From assembly GCF_009557055.1 (NCBI RefSeq), contig NZ_CP045649.1:2393501-2457500 (forward strand): DNA of 64,000 nt, in the 5' to 3' direction. The DNA comes from Nocardioides sp. dk884. Lineage in GTDB: Bacteria > Actinomycetota > Actinomycetes > Propionibacteriales > Nocardioidaceae. Under the pieces are notes generated by a model. That model was not told the origin of the DNA and ran no database searches. It saw nothing but the letters and a program-made list of their open reading frames with translations. Both the position numbers and the translations under genes were made by a program. Below, piece by piece: positions 16,784 to 25,124 of this stretch (positions are counted from its first letter, which is position 1; each line of letters begins with the position of its first letter).

Positions 16784-16876
16784 TCATGGCCCAGGAGTTC
16801 CCGACTTGCTGGTCTCGCCAGCTCACGGTTGCGCAACAGCGCCGGATTCACACCGGCTTCCTCGCTCAGGGCCACG
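16784..16876 (-). promoter_or_regulatory. Cobalamin riboswitch (leftward)
   Basis: On the minus strand the core reads GAGGAAGCCGGTGTGAATCC, then GGCGCTG and the B12-box-like GCGCAACCGTGAGC, ending AGTCGGGAACTCC. TGGCCC and GGGCCA at the two ends can form the closing stem. These are the conserved parts of adenosylcobalamin riboswitches. It precedes the operon starting at 16705 by about 80 nt, so high cobalamin should lower expression. Confidence 0.93.
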
Positions 16877-17000
16877 TTCAACTCAGTGACGACCGGATCG
16901 TGGCACACCCGTCCGAGGATCCCCGACAGCACCCCCACCCCGCCGGTCCGCGGTGACGCAGCCCACGCGACGGCGATTTCCGCGGCGGCGGCAGGCGTGC

Positions 17001-17112
17001 GCTAGCGTCCGGTCCCGGTACGTCGAAGGGGAAGCCGGTGCGAATCCGGCGCTGACCCGCAACCGTGACAGGCCCCGGTGAGACCCGGTCCTGAAGTCGG
17101 AGCACCTTCCGC
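17001..17112 (+). promoter_or_regulatory. Cobalamin riboswitch (rightward)
   Basis: The core reads GGGGAAGCCGGTGCGAATCC, then GGCGCTG, the B12-box-like CCGCAACCGTGAC and the end AGTCGGAGCACC. It lies about 90 nt before the DUF4430-like secreted protein. The core resembles the leftward copy closely, consistent with a duplicated switch controlling two divergent units. Confidence 0.93.
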
Positions 17113-17199
17113 GTCACCGTGACCAATCCACGCTGTCGAGGACTGCAGCAGGTCGCCGGCATCGCTGTCGGCTCCCCCTGCGCCGGGACCGGAGAAACC

Positions 17200-18255
17200 A
17201 TGAAGACCCGAGGCGCGGTGCTGGCGAGTGCCGGCACTCTCCTGATCACCGCACTGACCACTGGGGCGGCCCCCGCCCACGCCGCCGACTGGCGCACCGG
17301 ATGGTGCGTCGAGGACGAGGGCCTGAGCGTCGTCGTCGACTTCGGCGCCTCGACCGCCGCCACGGTCCCCACCGAGGGCTGGCTCGTGCGCTGCCTCGTC
17401 GGCGGCGAGATCCAGGCGGACGGCCAGGGCACCCGCGTGGCCGCCCTGCGGGCCGTCGGCCTCGGCGTCGACGCGGACCGCGGCGGGTACGTCACCGCCA
17501 TCGACGGGGTGGAGGAGTTCGACCCCGACGGCTGGTGGTTCTTCTCGGGCGCCACCGTCGGCGGGCCGTGGGACACCGCCTACCACGACATCGTCAGCGA
17601 CGGCCCGAACCTCAACAAGGCCCTCGGCGCCCGGCTCGTCGGTGACAACTGGGTCAGCGTCCCCCGCCCCGCCCCGCAGTTCGGCCAGCCCGAGCCCGAC
17701 CCCGAGCCGCAGCCGGACCCGGCGGTCGCTGGCTCCACGCCGCTGGTCACCGGCCGCGCCCAGGTCGGCGTACGGCTCACCGCGGACGCGGGGTCCTGGA
17801 GCGCCGGCGCCTCGCTGGGCTACCAGTGGCTGCGCGGCAACCAACCCATCGTGGGCGCCACCCGCGCCAGCCACGTCGTCACCGCCGCCGACCGCGGGAG
17901 GCGCCTGCGCGTGCGCGTCACCGGCACACTCGCCGGCTACACCACGACCGTGCTCGTCTCAGCACCGACGGCGAACGTCGCCGCGGGAAGCCTCACGAGC
18001 GCCAAGCCGAAGATCACCGGACGGGCCAAGGTCGGCCAGCGGCTCCAGGCCAAGCCCGGTGCCTGGGGCCCCGGCACGGTGCGGTTCACCTATCGCTGGC
18101 TGCGCAACGGCAAGCCCCTCGCCGCCACCTCCCGGAACTACCGGCTACGTCCGGCGGACCGCGGCACGAGGATCACGGTGCGCGTGACCGGCAGGAAGGC
18201 GGGGTACGTCGCGGTCACCCGGGCGTCGGCGAAGTCGGTGCGCGTCAAGGGGTAG
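17200..18255 (+). CDS. Secreted protein with DUF4430/transcobalamin-like domain and two Ig-like repeats
   Basis: A 351-residue protein from the ATG at 17200, with GGAG five bases upstream. Signal peptide residues 1-28 (ending PAHA). Residues 30-160 resemble DUF4430, the fold shared with the C-terminal lobe of intrinsic factor and transcobalamin: a Cys pair (GWCVEDE, VRCLVGG), AALRAVGLGVDADRGGYVTA and DGWWFFSGA. After a Pro/Glu/Asp linker, two copies of an about 80-residue repeat follow (TGRAQVGVRLTADAGSW and TGRAKVGQRLQAKPGAW; SYQWLR/TYRWLRNGKP; ADRGRRLRVRVTG/ADRGTRITVRVTG), often seen in actinobacterial surface proteins. No anchor is seen. With the riboswitch this suggests an extracellular cobalamin binder. 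Confidence 0.8.
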   Translation: MKTRGAVLASAGTLLITALTTGAAPAHAADWRTGWCVEDEGLSVVVDFGASTAATVPTEGWLVRCLVGGEIQADGQGTRVAALRAVGLGVDADRGGYVTAIDGVEEFDPDGWWFFSGATVGGPWDTAYHDIVSDGPNLNKALGARLVGDNWVSVPRPAPQFGQPEPDPEPQPDPAVAGSTPLVTGRAQVGVRLTADAGSWSAGASLGYQWLRGNQPIVGATRASHVVTAADRGRRLRVRVTGTLAGYTTTVLVSAPTANVAAGSLTSAKPKITGRAKVGQRLQAKPGAWGPGTVRFTYRWLRNGKPLAATSRNYRLRPADRGTRITVRVTGRKAGYVAVTRASAKSVRVKG

Positions 18256-18489
18256 CGCACACCTGGTCGCCGCATCCGCATCCGGGACCGGGAGTGCCGC
18301 GCGGACGGTTGCACGATCCCTGCCACGTGGTGCGAAGCGCATCATCGACAACCGTGGTCAGCGGGCGGCAAGACCGATCTCGACAACGGAATGCTGCTCT
18401 GCTCGCATCATCACCATCTGATCCACGACGACCGCTACCTCCACCAACGGATGCCGAACGGCGACCTCCGCTTCGTACGGCGGACGTAG
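18256..18489 (+). pseudogene. C-terminal remnant of a DUF222-type HNH endonuclease
   Basis: Directly after the stop of the previous gene, and in the same frame, 77 codons encode the end of an HNH nuclease: IRDRECRADGC, then ATWCEAHHRQPWSAGG, TDLDNGMLLCSHHHHLIHDD and a C-terminus ending RFVRRT. The zinc Cys residues and the HH-N-H core are all there, but the DUF222 half and any start codon are gone. These nucleases are abundant and mobile in actinobacteria. The remnant could have been left by a deletion that joined it to the B12 gene. Confidence 0.8.
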
Positions 18490-18505
18490 GCCGACCCACA
18501 CCCCG

Positions 18506-18886
18506 CTAGCGCCGGAGGTCCGGGTCGAGCGGGCGCGCGAGGGGCTCGGGGTGGGCGCGACACCACCTGGCGACCGCGTGTTCCAGGCGGTCCCAGACCT
18601 GCTCGTCGAGCACCGGGCTCGTGGCGTGCCCGACCGCCTCCAGGTCCTCGGCGAGCAGCCGGAGCTCCTGTGCGGTGAACAGGGTCGGGTCGAGCAGCAG
18701 AGAGCGCAGGTGGTCACGCAGTCGCAGGTGCTGCTCGTCGAAGTTGATGTTGCCGTTGCGGGTCGCCTCGTCCTCGAGCTTGGCCAGGCAACGCAGCAGC
18801 TCGCCCTGCTCCACGCTGGACTGCCCGGACGCGGGCACGTGCGCACGCCATATCCCCCGCAACAGCTCACGGTCGTCGTCGCTCAT
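18506..18886 (-). CDS. Hypothetical protein
   Basis: A 126-residue soluble, helical, acidic protein (LLRCLAKLEDEATRNGNINF, then LRLRDHLRSLLLDPTLFTAQEL). No family recognised. A TAGGGT -10 box lies 6 nt before the ATG, so the mRNA is probably leaderless, which supports the start and suggests a real gene. It stands alone between the HNH remnant and the DUF1269 gene. Confidence 0.6.
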   Translation of the reverse strand: MSDDDRELLRGIWRAHVPASGQSSVEQGELLRCLAKLEDEATRNGNINFDEQHLRLRDHLRSLLLDPTLFTAQELRLLAEDLEAVGHATSPVLDEQVWDRLEHAVARWCRAHPEPLARPLDPDLRR

Positions 18887-18986
18887 GGCGTCACCCTAGG
18901 GGCCCTCGACGCAGCGGTGAGGACACCACAGCCGGCTGGTCAGCCGACCGGCGGGCCTGCCCGACGGGGAGCCGACGGCCTCGCCG

Positions 18987-19484
18987 TCACTCCTCGGTGA
19001 ACACCTTGCGCAGCGCGGACTCCTGCTCAGACGAGAGGTTGGTGAACAGCAGCTGGGCGGGCTTGTGCCCGGCGAAGGCCCCGTGCACCTTGTCCACGAC
19101 GGCGTCGGAGGTCATGACGAAGAGCGCGGAGGTGCCGGGCGTGACCTGGTCGCGCACCTGGGCGATGAAGTCGTCGTCGATCCCCACGTCGGTCAGCGAG
19201 CCGGCGAGCGCCCCGGTGGCCGCGCCGACCGCGGCGCCGAGCAGCGGGACGAAGAAGATCAGCCCGAAAAGCATCCCCCAGAAGGCCCCACCGAGTGCCC
19301 CGATGCCGGTCATGTCGTTGCTCTGGTGGGTCTTGGGCCGCTTCTTCCCCTCCTCCCACGACACGGTGGCGGAGTCCAGGACGTTCACGACGTTCGCCCG
19401 CGCCAGCTCCGACAGGGTCGCGGCGGCCTCGTCGGCGCCTCGGGGGTCATCGAACTTCCACACGGTCAAGGTGGGCTGGGCCAT
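18987..19484 (-). CDS. DUF1269 family protein
   Basis: A 165-residue protein. It begins with an alpha/beta domain (TLTVWKFDDPRGADEAAATL, DSATVSWEEGKKRPKTHQ) followed by a Gly/Ala-rich hydrophobic hairpin (GALGGAFWGMLFGLIFFVPLLGAAVGAATGAL in two parts around residues 62-95) and a closing ferredoxin-like half (SALFVMTSDAVVDKV). This is the DUF1269 layout, a small membrane-associated stress-related family of unknown role. It heads the accessory stress region to its right in map order, but is separately transcribed. Confidence 0.85.
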   Translation of the reverse strand: MAQPTLTVWKFDDPRGADEAAATLSELARANVVNVLDSATVSWEEGKKRPKTHQSNDMTGIGALGGAFWGMLFGLIFFVPLLGAAVGAATGALAGSLTDVGIDDDFIAQVRDQVTPGTSALFVMTSDAVVDKVHGAFAGHKPAQLLFTNLSSEQESALRKVFTEE

Positions 19485-19601
19485 CGGTGCGCTCCTTGCT
19501 TGAGCGGACTCGACGACCGGCAGGCCGACGAGACGTGCTCTTCCACCGTGCGGCCCGGCCAGCCGAGGGTCCTCACCCGTCCGAGTGAATCGAGGCGTCG
19601 C

Positions 19602-21386
19602 TCAGCGCTCCTCCTGCGCGACCTGCTCCTCGAGCAGCGCCCGCGCGTGCCCGCTGTCCTCCTCCTGGTCCAGCCCGCGGCGGAAGCTGTCGAGCTTCTC
19701 CCGACCACCGGGGAACGGCGGCAGCAGCGGTACGTCGCGGTCGACGAGCGCCTCGAGGACCACCGGGCGATCCGCCGCGAGCGCCCGCTCCCAGGCGGCG
19801 TCCACGTCCTCGGGCCGGTCGATCAGAATGCCGGTGAGCCCGAGCAGCTCGGCGTACCGCGCATAGGGGAACGCCGGCAGCGACTGGCTGGCGTCGTACC
19901 GCGGGTCGCCCTCGGTCTCCCGCTGCTCCCAGGTGACCTCGGCGAGGTCGCCGTTGTGCAGGACCAGGACCACGAACCGCGGGTCCGCCCAGTCGCGCCA
20001 CCGGTGCGCGACGGTGATGAGCTCGGCGATGCCGTTCATCTGCATCGCGCCATCCCCGACCAGCGCGACGAGCGGCCGGTCGGGCGCGGCCAGCTTGGCC
20101 GCCAGCCCGTAGGGCAGCCCGGAGCCCATCGAGGCGAGCGTCGAGGACAGGTGCGCAGGTACGCCGGGCGGGAGCCGGAGGTGCCGGGCATACCAGTAGA
20201 CCACCGAGCCGACGTCCACGCTGACCAGCGCGTCACCGGGCAGGTGGGCGGACAGGGCACGCACGACGAGCTCGGGGCTGAGCGGGTCCGCGGCCTGCTC
20301 GGACCGCTCCTGGGCCAGCGTGTGCCAGCGCTCGACCTGCGCCTCGACCTGCGTGCGCCACGTCGTGTCGCGACGCTCCTCGAGCAGCGGGAGCAGCGCA
20401 CGCAACGTCTCCGCTGTGTCGCCCACCAGCCCGACCTCGACCGGGTAGCGGTTGCCGAGGTGGCGTCCGTCGATGTCGATCTGCACGGCGCGCGCCTGTC
20501 CGGGGGCGGGATAGAACTCGGTCCACGGGTCGTTGCTGCCGACGATCAGCAGCGTGTCGCACTGGTCGTAGAGCCACCCCGAGGCGGTGGTGCCGAGGTG
20601 GCCCATCACCCCGCAGCTGTACGGCAGGGACTCATCCCAGTGCGGCTTGCCCAGCAGGCTGGTGCTCACCCCGGCGCCGAGCCGCTCGGCGACCTCCGCG
20701 ACGAGGTCGCCGGCGTCGCGCGCCCCCTGGCCGACCAGCAGCGCCACCCGGTCCCCCGCGTTGAGCACCGTTGCGGCCTCGGCGAGGTCGTCGTCGGTGG
20801 GCAGCACCCGCGGCGGGCGCCACTGCGGGGCGGTCGGCACGACGCCGTGCTCGTGCGGCGGCACCGCCGGAGCGGGCGCCACCTGCACGTCGTGCGGCAG
20901 CACCACGACGCACGGCGACCGGGTCGCCAGCGCCGTGCGGAACGCCCGGTCGATGACCATCGCGGCCTGCTCGGGCGCCAGGACCGCCTGGACGTACTGC
21001 GCGGCGACGTCCTTGAAGAGCCCGGTGAGGTCGATCTCCTGCTGGTACTCCGCCCCCAGCGCAGTCGTCGGTTGCTGACCCACGATCGCGACGAGCGGCT
21101 GGTGGTCGAGCTTGGCGTCGTACAGCCCGTTGAGCAGGTGCACCGCGCCCGGGCCCTGGGTGCTCACCACGACCCCGACCTCGCCGGTGTACTTCACGTG
21201 CCCGACCGCCATCAGCGCGGCGTTCTCCTCGTGCCGCGCCTGCACGAACGCGGGGTCGCCCCCGGCGCGGCGCAGCGCCCCCATCAGCCCGTTGATGCCG
21301 TCGCCGGAGTAGCCGAAGACGCGGTGCACGCCCCATGCCAGCAGGCGCTCGACCACCAGATCGGCGACCAGCCGCTCCTCACCCAT
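19602..21386 (-). CDS. Thiamine-diphosphate-dependent enzyme (pyruvate oxidase/acetolactate synthase type)
   Basis: A 594-residue enzyme, normal for the family. The PYR domain has the catalytic Glu in QARHEENAALMAVGH; the central FAD/nucleotide-like domain has LLVGQGARDAGDLV; the C-terminal PP domain has the ThDP motif VGDGAMQMNGIAELITVAH with HNGDL ending it. The C-terminal part ENAALMAVG plus the overall order resemble actinobacterial 'thiamine pyrophosphate-requiring' enzymes near PoxB rather than IlvB, but the substrate cannot be decided by reading. It is the last gene of a run of minus-strand genes 40-60 nt apart. Confidence 0.88.
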   Translation of the reverse strand: MGEERLVADLVVERLLAWGVHRVFGYSGDGINGLMGALRRAGGDPAFVQARHEENAALMAVGHVKYTGEVGVVVSTQGPGAVHLLNGLYDAKLDHQPLVAIVGQQPTTALGAEYQQEIDLTGLFKDVAAQYVQAVLAPEQAAMVIDRAFRTALATRSPCVVVLPHDVQVAPAPAVPPHEHGVVPTAPQWRPPRVLPTDDDLAEAATVLNAGDRVALLVGQGARDAGDLVAEVAERLGAGVSTSLLGKPHWDESLPYSCGVMGHLGTTASGWLYDQCDTLLIVGSNDPWTEFYPAPGQARAVQIDIDGRHLGNRYPVEVGLVGDTAETLRALLPLLEERRDTTWRTQVEAQVERWHTLAQERSEQAADPLSPELVVRALSAHLPGDALVSVDVGSVVYWYARHLRLPPGVPAHLSSTLASMGSGLPYGLAAKLAAPDRPLVALVGDGAMQMNGIAELITVAHRWRDWADPRFVVLVLHNGDLAEVTWEQRETEGDPRYDASQSLPAFPYARYAELLGLTGILIDRPEDVDAAWERALAADRPVVLEALVDRDVPLLPPFPGGREKLDSFRRGLDQEEDSGHARALLEEQVAQEER

Positions 21387-21429
21387 GTCTTCTCCCTCGT
21401 CGGTACGTCGCTACGTCGGTCCGTCTGTC

Positions 21430-21948
21430 TCAGTCGTCGCGCAGGCGCGCGTAGGCGTGCTGGAGGAAGTCCGAGGCCCCGACGATCGAGAACGTCGCCG
21501 CCCAGGCCCGCGCGGCGCGCGGCGCGAGCGCGAGGCCCGCGACGTAGGCGCCGCCGATCCAGGGACCCAGGCAGAACGGGCACAGCAGCAGCTCGCCGAC
21601 CGTGTGGCGGTGCCCCTCCCGGGGGCGTTCGTCGACCTCGGCGGACCCTGCCTCGCCCTCGAAGACGGTGAACGGCGCGCGCAGCGGCGTGGCCACCCCC
21701 TCCTTGGCGATGATCCGGGCGAACTTGTGGGTGGCGATCGCCCCGAGCACGAGATCACCGACCGCGTAGTGGTCCGGCGCCCGCCCGGTACGCCGTGCCA
21801 CCAGCGCGGCGAGCGTCGCCGCCCCGGCGTACGTCGTCATCGCGGCGGCGTACCCGGCCTGGCGCTGCGGCTCGTGCGGGCTCTGCGACGGCTCCGGCTC
21901 GTTCTCCCCCGAGGCCGGCCGGCCCTCGAGCGCGGTCTCGATCCTCAT
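21430..21948 (-). CDS. DUF1360 family membrane protein
   Basis: A 172-residue protein whose ATG overlaps the upstream stop (ATGA at 21945-21948). Membrane segments lie around residues 37-55, 66-80 and 125-145. The DUF1360 pattern is visible: DLVLGAIATHKFARIIAKE, VATPLRAPFT and GELLLCPFCLGPWIGGAY with its CPFC motif. These small proteins are common next to stress genes in Gram-positives; function unknown. The start downstream of the Arg-rich frame extension is preferred because of the coupling overlap. Confidence 0.85.
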   Translation of the reverse strand: MRIETALEGRPASGENEPEPSQSPHEPQRQAGYAAAMTTYAGAATLAALVARRTGRAPDHYAVGDLVLGAIATHKFARIIAKEGVATPLRAPFTVFEGEAGSAEVDERPREGHRHTVGELLLCPFCLGPWIGGAYVAGLALAPRAARAWAATFSIVGASDFLQHAYARLRDD

Positions 21949-22574
21949 CGGCGCGCCCCCCGGACCCTGCGGACCAGGCGATACCCGGCCACCCCGGCGA
22001 GCACCCACGGCCCCGCCACCACGACCGGGTCGAGCGCGTGGTGCACGACGTCGGCGCGCCCGTGGCCCAGACGCGAGGAGAGGCCGTGGCGGCGCCGCTC
22101 GGAGAGCACCCCCGTCTCGGCGAGCAGGTTGTCGGGCCGGGCCCGCAGCGCCGAGGAGACGAAGCTCTCGGCGACGTCGAGCCGGTCGGCCGCGAGGAGC
22201 AGCAGCCAGTGCGCGGCGCGTGCCTCGCTGTAGCGCCGGTAGGCGACGCGCCGCAGCAGCCCCGAGGCTCCCCGCAGCGGCTGCGCGGTGCCGAAGACCG
22301 GTGTCACGAAGGCGTGCTCGATGGACCGCTCACGACCCTCGCCCCCGGGCTGGCGCTCGGGGAACGTCCAGTGGGCCCCGGTCGCGGCCGGGTCGTAGAC
22401 CTCCTGCGGGACCGAGGGCCGGTCCGCGAGGTCGAGGTCGGCGCCCCAGCCCGGGATCCGCGCCCGCAACTCCTCGGCGGACTCCGCGAGCGGCGGCTTG
22501 TGCCGGGCGTAGGTGTACTGCGTCATCAGCTCGGCCACGGTCTGCTCCGAGCCGTCGTCGGTCTGCTGGGACAT
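21945..22574 (-). CDS. Hypothetical protein
   Basis: A 209-residue, mostly helical protein. N-terminal half is polar (TVAELMTQYTYARHKPPLAES, then PSVPQEVYDPAATGAHWTFP), the second half has Arg-rich helices (VAYRRYSEARAAHWLLLLAADRLDV) and one hydrophobic C-terminal segment (VVAGPWVLAGVAGYRLV). No family recognised. It is coupled by ATGA to the DUF1360 gene and lies 12 nt after the restored stop of the dehydrogenase gene, so the three probably form one unit. Confidence 0.6.
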   Translation of the reverse strand: MSQQTDDGSEQTVAELMTQYTYARHKPPLAESAEELRARIPGWGADLDLADRPSVPQEVYDPAATGAHWTFPERQPGGEGRERSIEHAFVTPVFGTAQPLRGASGLLRRVAYRRYSEARAAHWLLLLAADRLDVAESFVSSALRARPDNLLAETGVLSERRRHGLSSRLGHGRADVVHHALDPVVVAGPWVLAGVAGYRLVRRVRGARR

Positions 22575-22586
22575 GGAGAGCCTCTC

Positions 22587-23733
22587 TCAGGCCGCCGGCA
22601 CGACGACGGGCTTGATGATCCCGTCGAGCTTGGCGGAGAACGTGTGGTAGCCCGGCGATGTGCTCGAGGGGGAAACGGTGGGTGATGAGCTCGCTGGGGC
22701 GCAGGTGGCCGTTGCGGATGTGCTCGAAGAGCCGCGGCCACTGCCGCTTGACCGGGCGGCACTGGTTCATCCGCAGGGTGAGCCCCTTGTTGAGCGCGTC
22801 GCCGAACTTCACCGCGCTGAAGATCGGGCCGTAGGCGCCCATCACCGAGATGGTGCCGCCCTTGCGGACGCCGTCGATGGCCCAGTTCAGCGCCACCGGC
22901 GAGCCGCCCTGGAGCTTGAGCTTGGCCGAGGTGATGTGCATGAGCAGGTTGCCGTCGGCCTCGGCGCCGACCGCGTCGATGGCGACGTCGGCGCCCAGGA
23001 AGCCGGTGATCCGCTTGAGATGCACCACGACGTCACGGTGCTCGGCGAAGTTGATGGTCTCGGCGTGGGCGAAGGTGCGGGCCTTCTCCAGGCGGTAGTC
23101 GAGGTGGTCGACGACGAGGACCCGCCCGGCCCCCATCAGCCAGGCCGACTGCGCGGCGTACAGCCCCACGGGGCCGGCGCCGAACACGACCACGGTGTCG
23201 CCCTCGCGGATGCCGCCGAGCTGGGCGCCGAAGTAGCCGGTGGCCAGCGCGTCGGTGCACATCAAGGCGTCCTCATCCGACATCCACGCCGGGATCAGCG
23301 CCGGTCCGACGTCGGCGAACGGCACCCGGACGTACTCGGCCTGGCCGCCGTCGTAGCCACCGCAGGTGTGGGAGTAGCCGTAGATGCCGCCCACCGCTGT
23401 CGCGTTGGCGTTGACGTTGTGGCAGTTGGAGTAGAGCCCGCGCGCGCAGAAGAAGCAGGACCCGCAGTAGATGTTGAACGGCACCATCACCCGGTCGCCG
23501 ACCTTGAGGTTCTGCACGTCCGGACCGACCTCGTCGACGACCCCGATGAACTCGTGGCCGAAGGTGTGACCGACCCGGGTGTCCGGCATCATCCCGTGGA
23601 ACAGGTGCAGGTCGGAGCCGCAGATCGCGGCGAGCGTCACCTTGATGATCGCGTCGCCGGGGTGCTCGATCCGAGGCCTGTCCTTCTCCTCGACCCGGAC
23701 CCGGTAGGGCCCCCGGTAGACCATGGCGCGCAT
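22587..23733 (-). pseudogene. Zinc-dependent alcohol dehydrogenase, frameshifted near the C-terminus
   Basis: MDR-family dehydrogenase starting at the ATG at 23733, with GAAGGAGGA upstream. Catalytic zinc Cys in CGSDLHLFHGMM, GHEFIGVVDEVG, structural-zinc Cys in CGSCFFCARGLYSNC, NAD motif VVFGAGPVGLYAA. Loop and tail resemble glutathione-independent formaldehyde dehydrogenases. The frame is good to HRFPLEHIAG near 22660, then leaves; the other frame continues YHTFSAKLDGIIKPVVVPAA and stops at 22587. One base added (or two removed) at the GCCGGGC around 22650-22657 restores about 382 residues. The gene is either sequencing-error broken or loses only its last 25 residues, replaced by an unrelated extension. 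Confidence 0.8.
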
Positions 23734-23830
23734 CCGTCCTCCTTCGCTCGGCATTCGCGAGCACGCCCCGGTCGGCCTCGCGACCGGTCGGCGTGCCCCG
23801 CACCCCACGTGCCCAGTACGCGGCGCGGGG

Positions 23831-23992
23831 TCACTCCCCCGGACGGGTGGGAACCACCGGTCGCCGGGCGTGCAGCGTGTGCCGGCCGAGCAGGACGAGC
23901 AGGATCAGCACGCCCGCGGTCATGCCCAGCGGCGTCCCGGTGAGGGCACAGACGAGCGCGGGCAGCAGGTGCAGACGGGTGGTGAGGGACAT
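23831..23992 (-). CDS. Small membrane protein (53 aa) next to the metal transporter
   Basis: Fifty-three codons from an ATG at 23992, with AAGGAG six bases upstream, placed 12 nt after the stop of the transporter gene. It has one or two hydrophobic stretches (LHLLPALVCALTG and MTAGVLILLVLLG) followed by a basic tail (RHTLHARRPVVPTRPGE). The codons end almost always in G or C, as in neighbouring genes. No family is known to me; position suggests a subunit or accessory protein of the transporter. Confidence 0.6.
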   Translation of the reverse strand: MSLTTRLHLLPALVCALTGTPLGMTAGVLILLVLLGRHTLHARRPVVPTRPGE

Positions 23993-24004
23993 GACGGCTC
24001 CTTG

Positions 24005-24655
24005 TCAGAGCAGCAGGAACAGGGCGCTGCCGACCACGAGCGCCGGGATCGTGGTCAGCACGGTGGCCAGCAGCGCGGCGCGGTGCTCGAGGGCCATCAG
24101 CGGCAGCAGGGCGTCGCCGTCCTGGCTGACCATGTTGGCCACGAGGGTGGGCAGCGGCATGCCCCCGGCGAGGAAGAGCCCGGTGAAGACGATCTGGATC
24201 GCGCAGCCCGGCACCAGGCCGACGAGCGCGCCGACGACCACCCCGGCCAGCCCGAGCACGGGCAGCTGGCTGCCGTCGAAGCCGGTGGTGTGGGAGAGCA
24301 GCGACCAGGCGAGGTACGCCGCGGCGACCCACACGGTCACGAACGCGACCTCGTGACCTCCGTGACGCAGCACGTGGGCCATCGACGCCGGACGTGCCTC
24401 GCGCAGGTCGTCGTCGGCCAGCCGGCACCCGCCGCGAACGAACGCGAGCACGGCGATTCCGGTGCCGGCCAGACCGAGCACCAGGTAGAGGTTGCTGGGG
24501 TGCAGCAGCTGGAAGGTGACCGGCACGCTGACCGTCGCGCCGGCGCCCAACGCCAACCACAGCAGCACCGGAACCACCCCGATCGCGTGCAGGGCGGGCT
24601 CGCGGGCGATCAGTCGTGAACCGACGGGCAGGCCCGCCGCCGCGACCCCCGGCAC
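24005..24655 (-). CDS. Putative metal transporter, C-terminal half (frameshifted)
   Basis: A frame of 216 codons with five to six membrane segments. It contains the second PGC motif (LVGLVPGCAIQIVFTGLF), typical of the two-fold repeated 10-TM putative manganese/heavy-metal transporter family (PF11449-like). It overlaps the N-terminal half by 46 nt in a different frame and has no ribosome site of its own. Together the halves would give about 340-350 residues, a normal length, so I read them as one gene with a single frameshift near 24650, beside a run of five G. Translation as two proteins is possible but less likely. Confidence 0.7.
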   Translation of the reverse strand: MPGVAAAGLPVGSRLIAREPALHAIGVVPVLLWLALGAGATVSVPVTFQLLHPSNLYLVLGLAGTGIAVLAFVRGGCRLADDDLREARPASMAHVLRHGGHEVAFVTVWVAAAYLAWSLLSHTTGFDGSQLPVLGLAGVVVGALVGLVPGCAIQIVFTGLFLAGGMPLPTLVANMVSQDGDALLPLMALEHRAALLATVLTTIPALVVGSALFLLL

Positions 24656-25092
24656 CCCGGCGCCAGCGGCGCTGGGACCGCCCGGGGCCGCTCGCGGCGT
24701 GGCGGCGCGATCCCGAGGGCGTCGATCGCGTAGCCGCTCAGCGCGCCGGTGATCAGCAGCAGGACCTTGAGCTGGAGCGTGAGCAGCGGCTCCGCGGCGA
24801 GGAGCACCCAGGTCGCATCGCCCATCGTGGCGACCAGCGCCGCGACGACCGCGCCGTACGACACGGCGCCGCGGGCGTAGGCCGCCACCACCAGGATCGC
24901 CCCGCCGCAGCCCGGCGGCATCGTGAGCAGCGCGGCGACCAGCGGCGCGAGGCGCCGATAGCGGACCACGAGCTCGTCGAGGCGGCCGCCCCAGCGGTAG
25001 TGCGCCCAGCCGAACGGCGCGACCAGCAGTGCGACGAACACGCCGACCTGCATGAACGCGTCGGCCAGCGGCCGCAGGACGATGTCGACCAT
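24610..25092 (-). CDS. Putative metal transporter, N-terminal half (frameshifted)
   Basis: A 160-codon frame from the ATG at 25092. Membrane segments near residues 15-30, 50-70, 75-95 and 105-125; it holds the first PGC motif (LLTMPPGCGGAILVVAAYARG) and MGDATWVLLAAEP. The last 30 residues (Arg/Pro-rich, ending RACPSVHD) read as out-of-frame sequence. The half matches the first repeat of the same 10-TM family as the overlapping gene. Being next to a manganese catalase, manganese is a sensible substrate, but export or import is not clear from sequence. Confidence 0.7.
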   Translation of the reverse strand: MVDIVLRPLADAFMQVGVFVALLVAPFGWAHYRWGGRLDELVVRYRRLAPLVAALLTMPPGCGGAILVVAAYARGAVSYGAVVAALVATMGDATWVLLAAEPLLTLQLKVLLLITGALSGYAIDALGIAPPRRERPRAVPAPLAPGCRGSRRRACPSVHD

Positions 25093-25124
25093 GAGGGTGC
25101 TCCTCGCGCTACCAGCTCAGCGGC

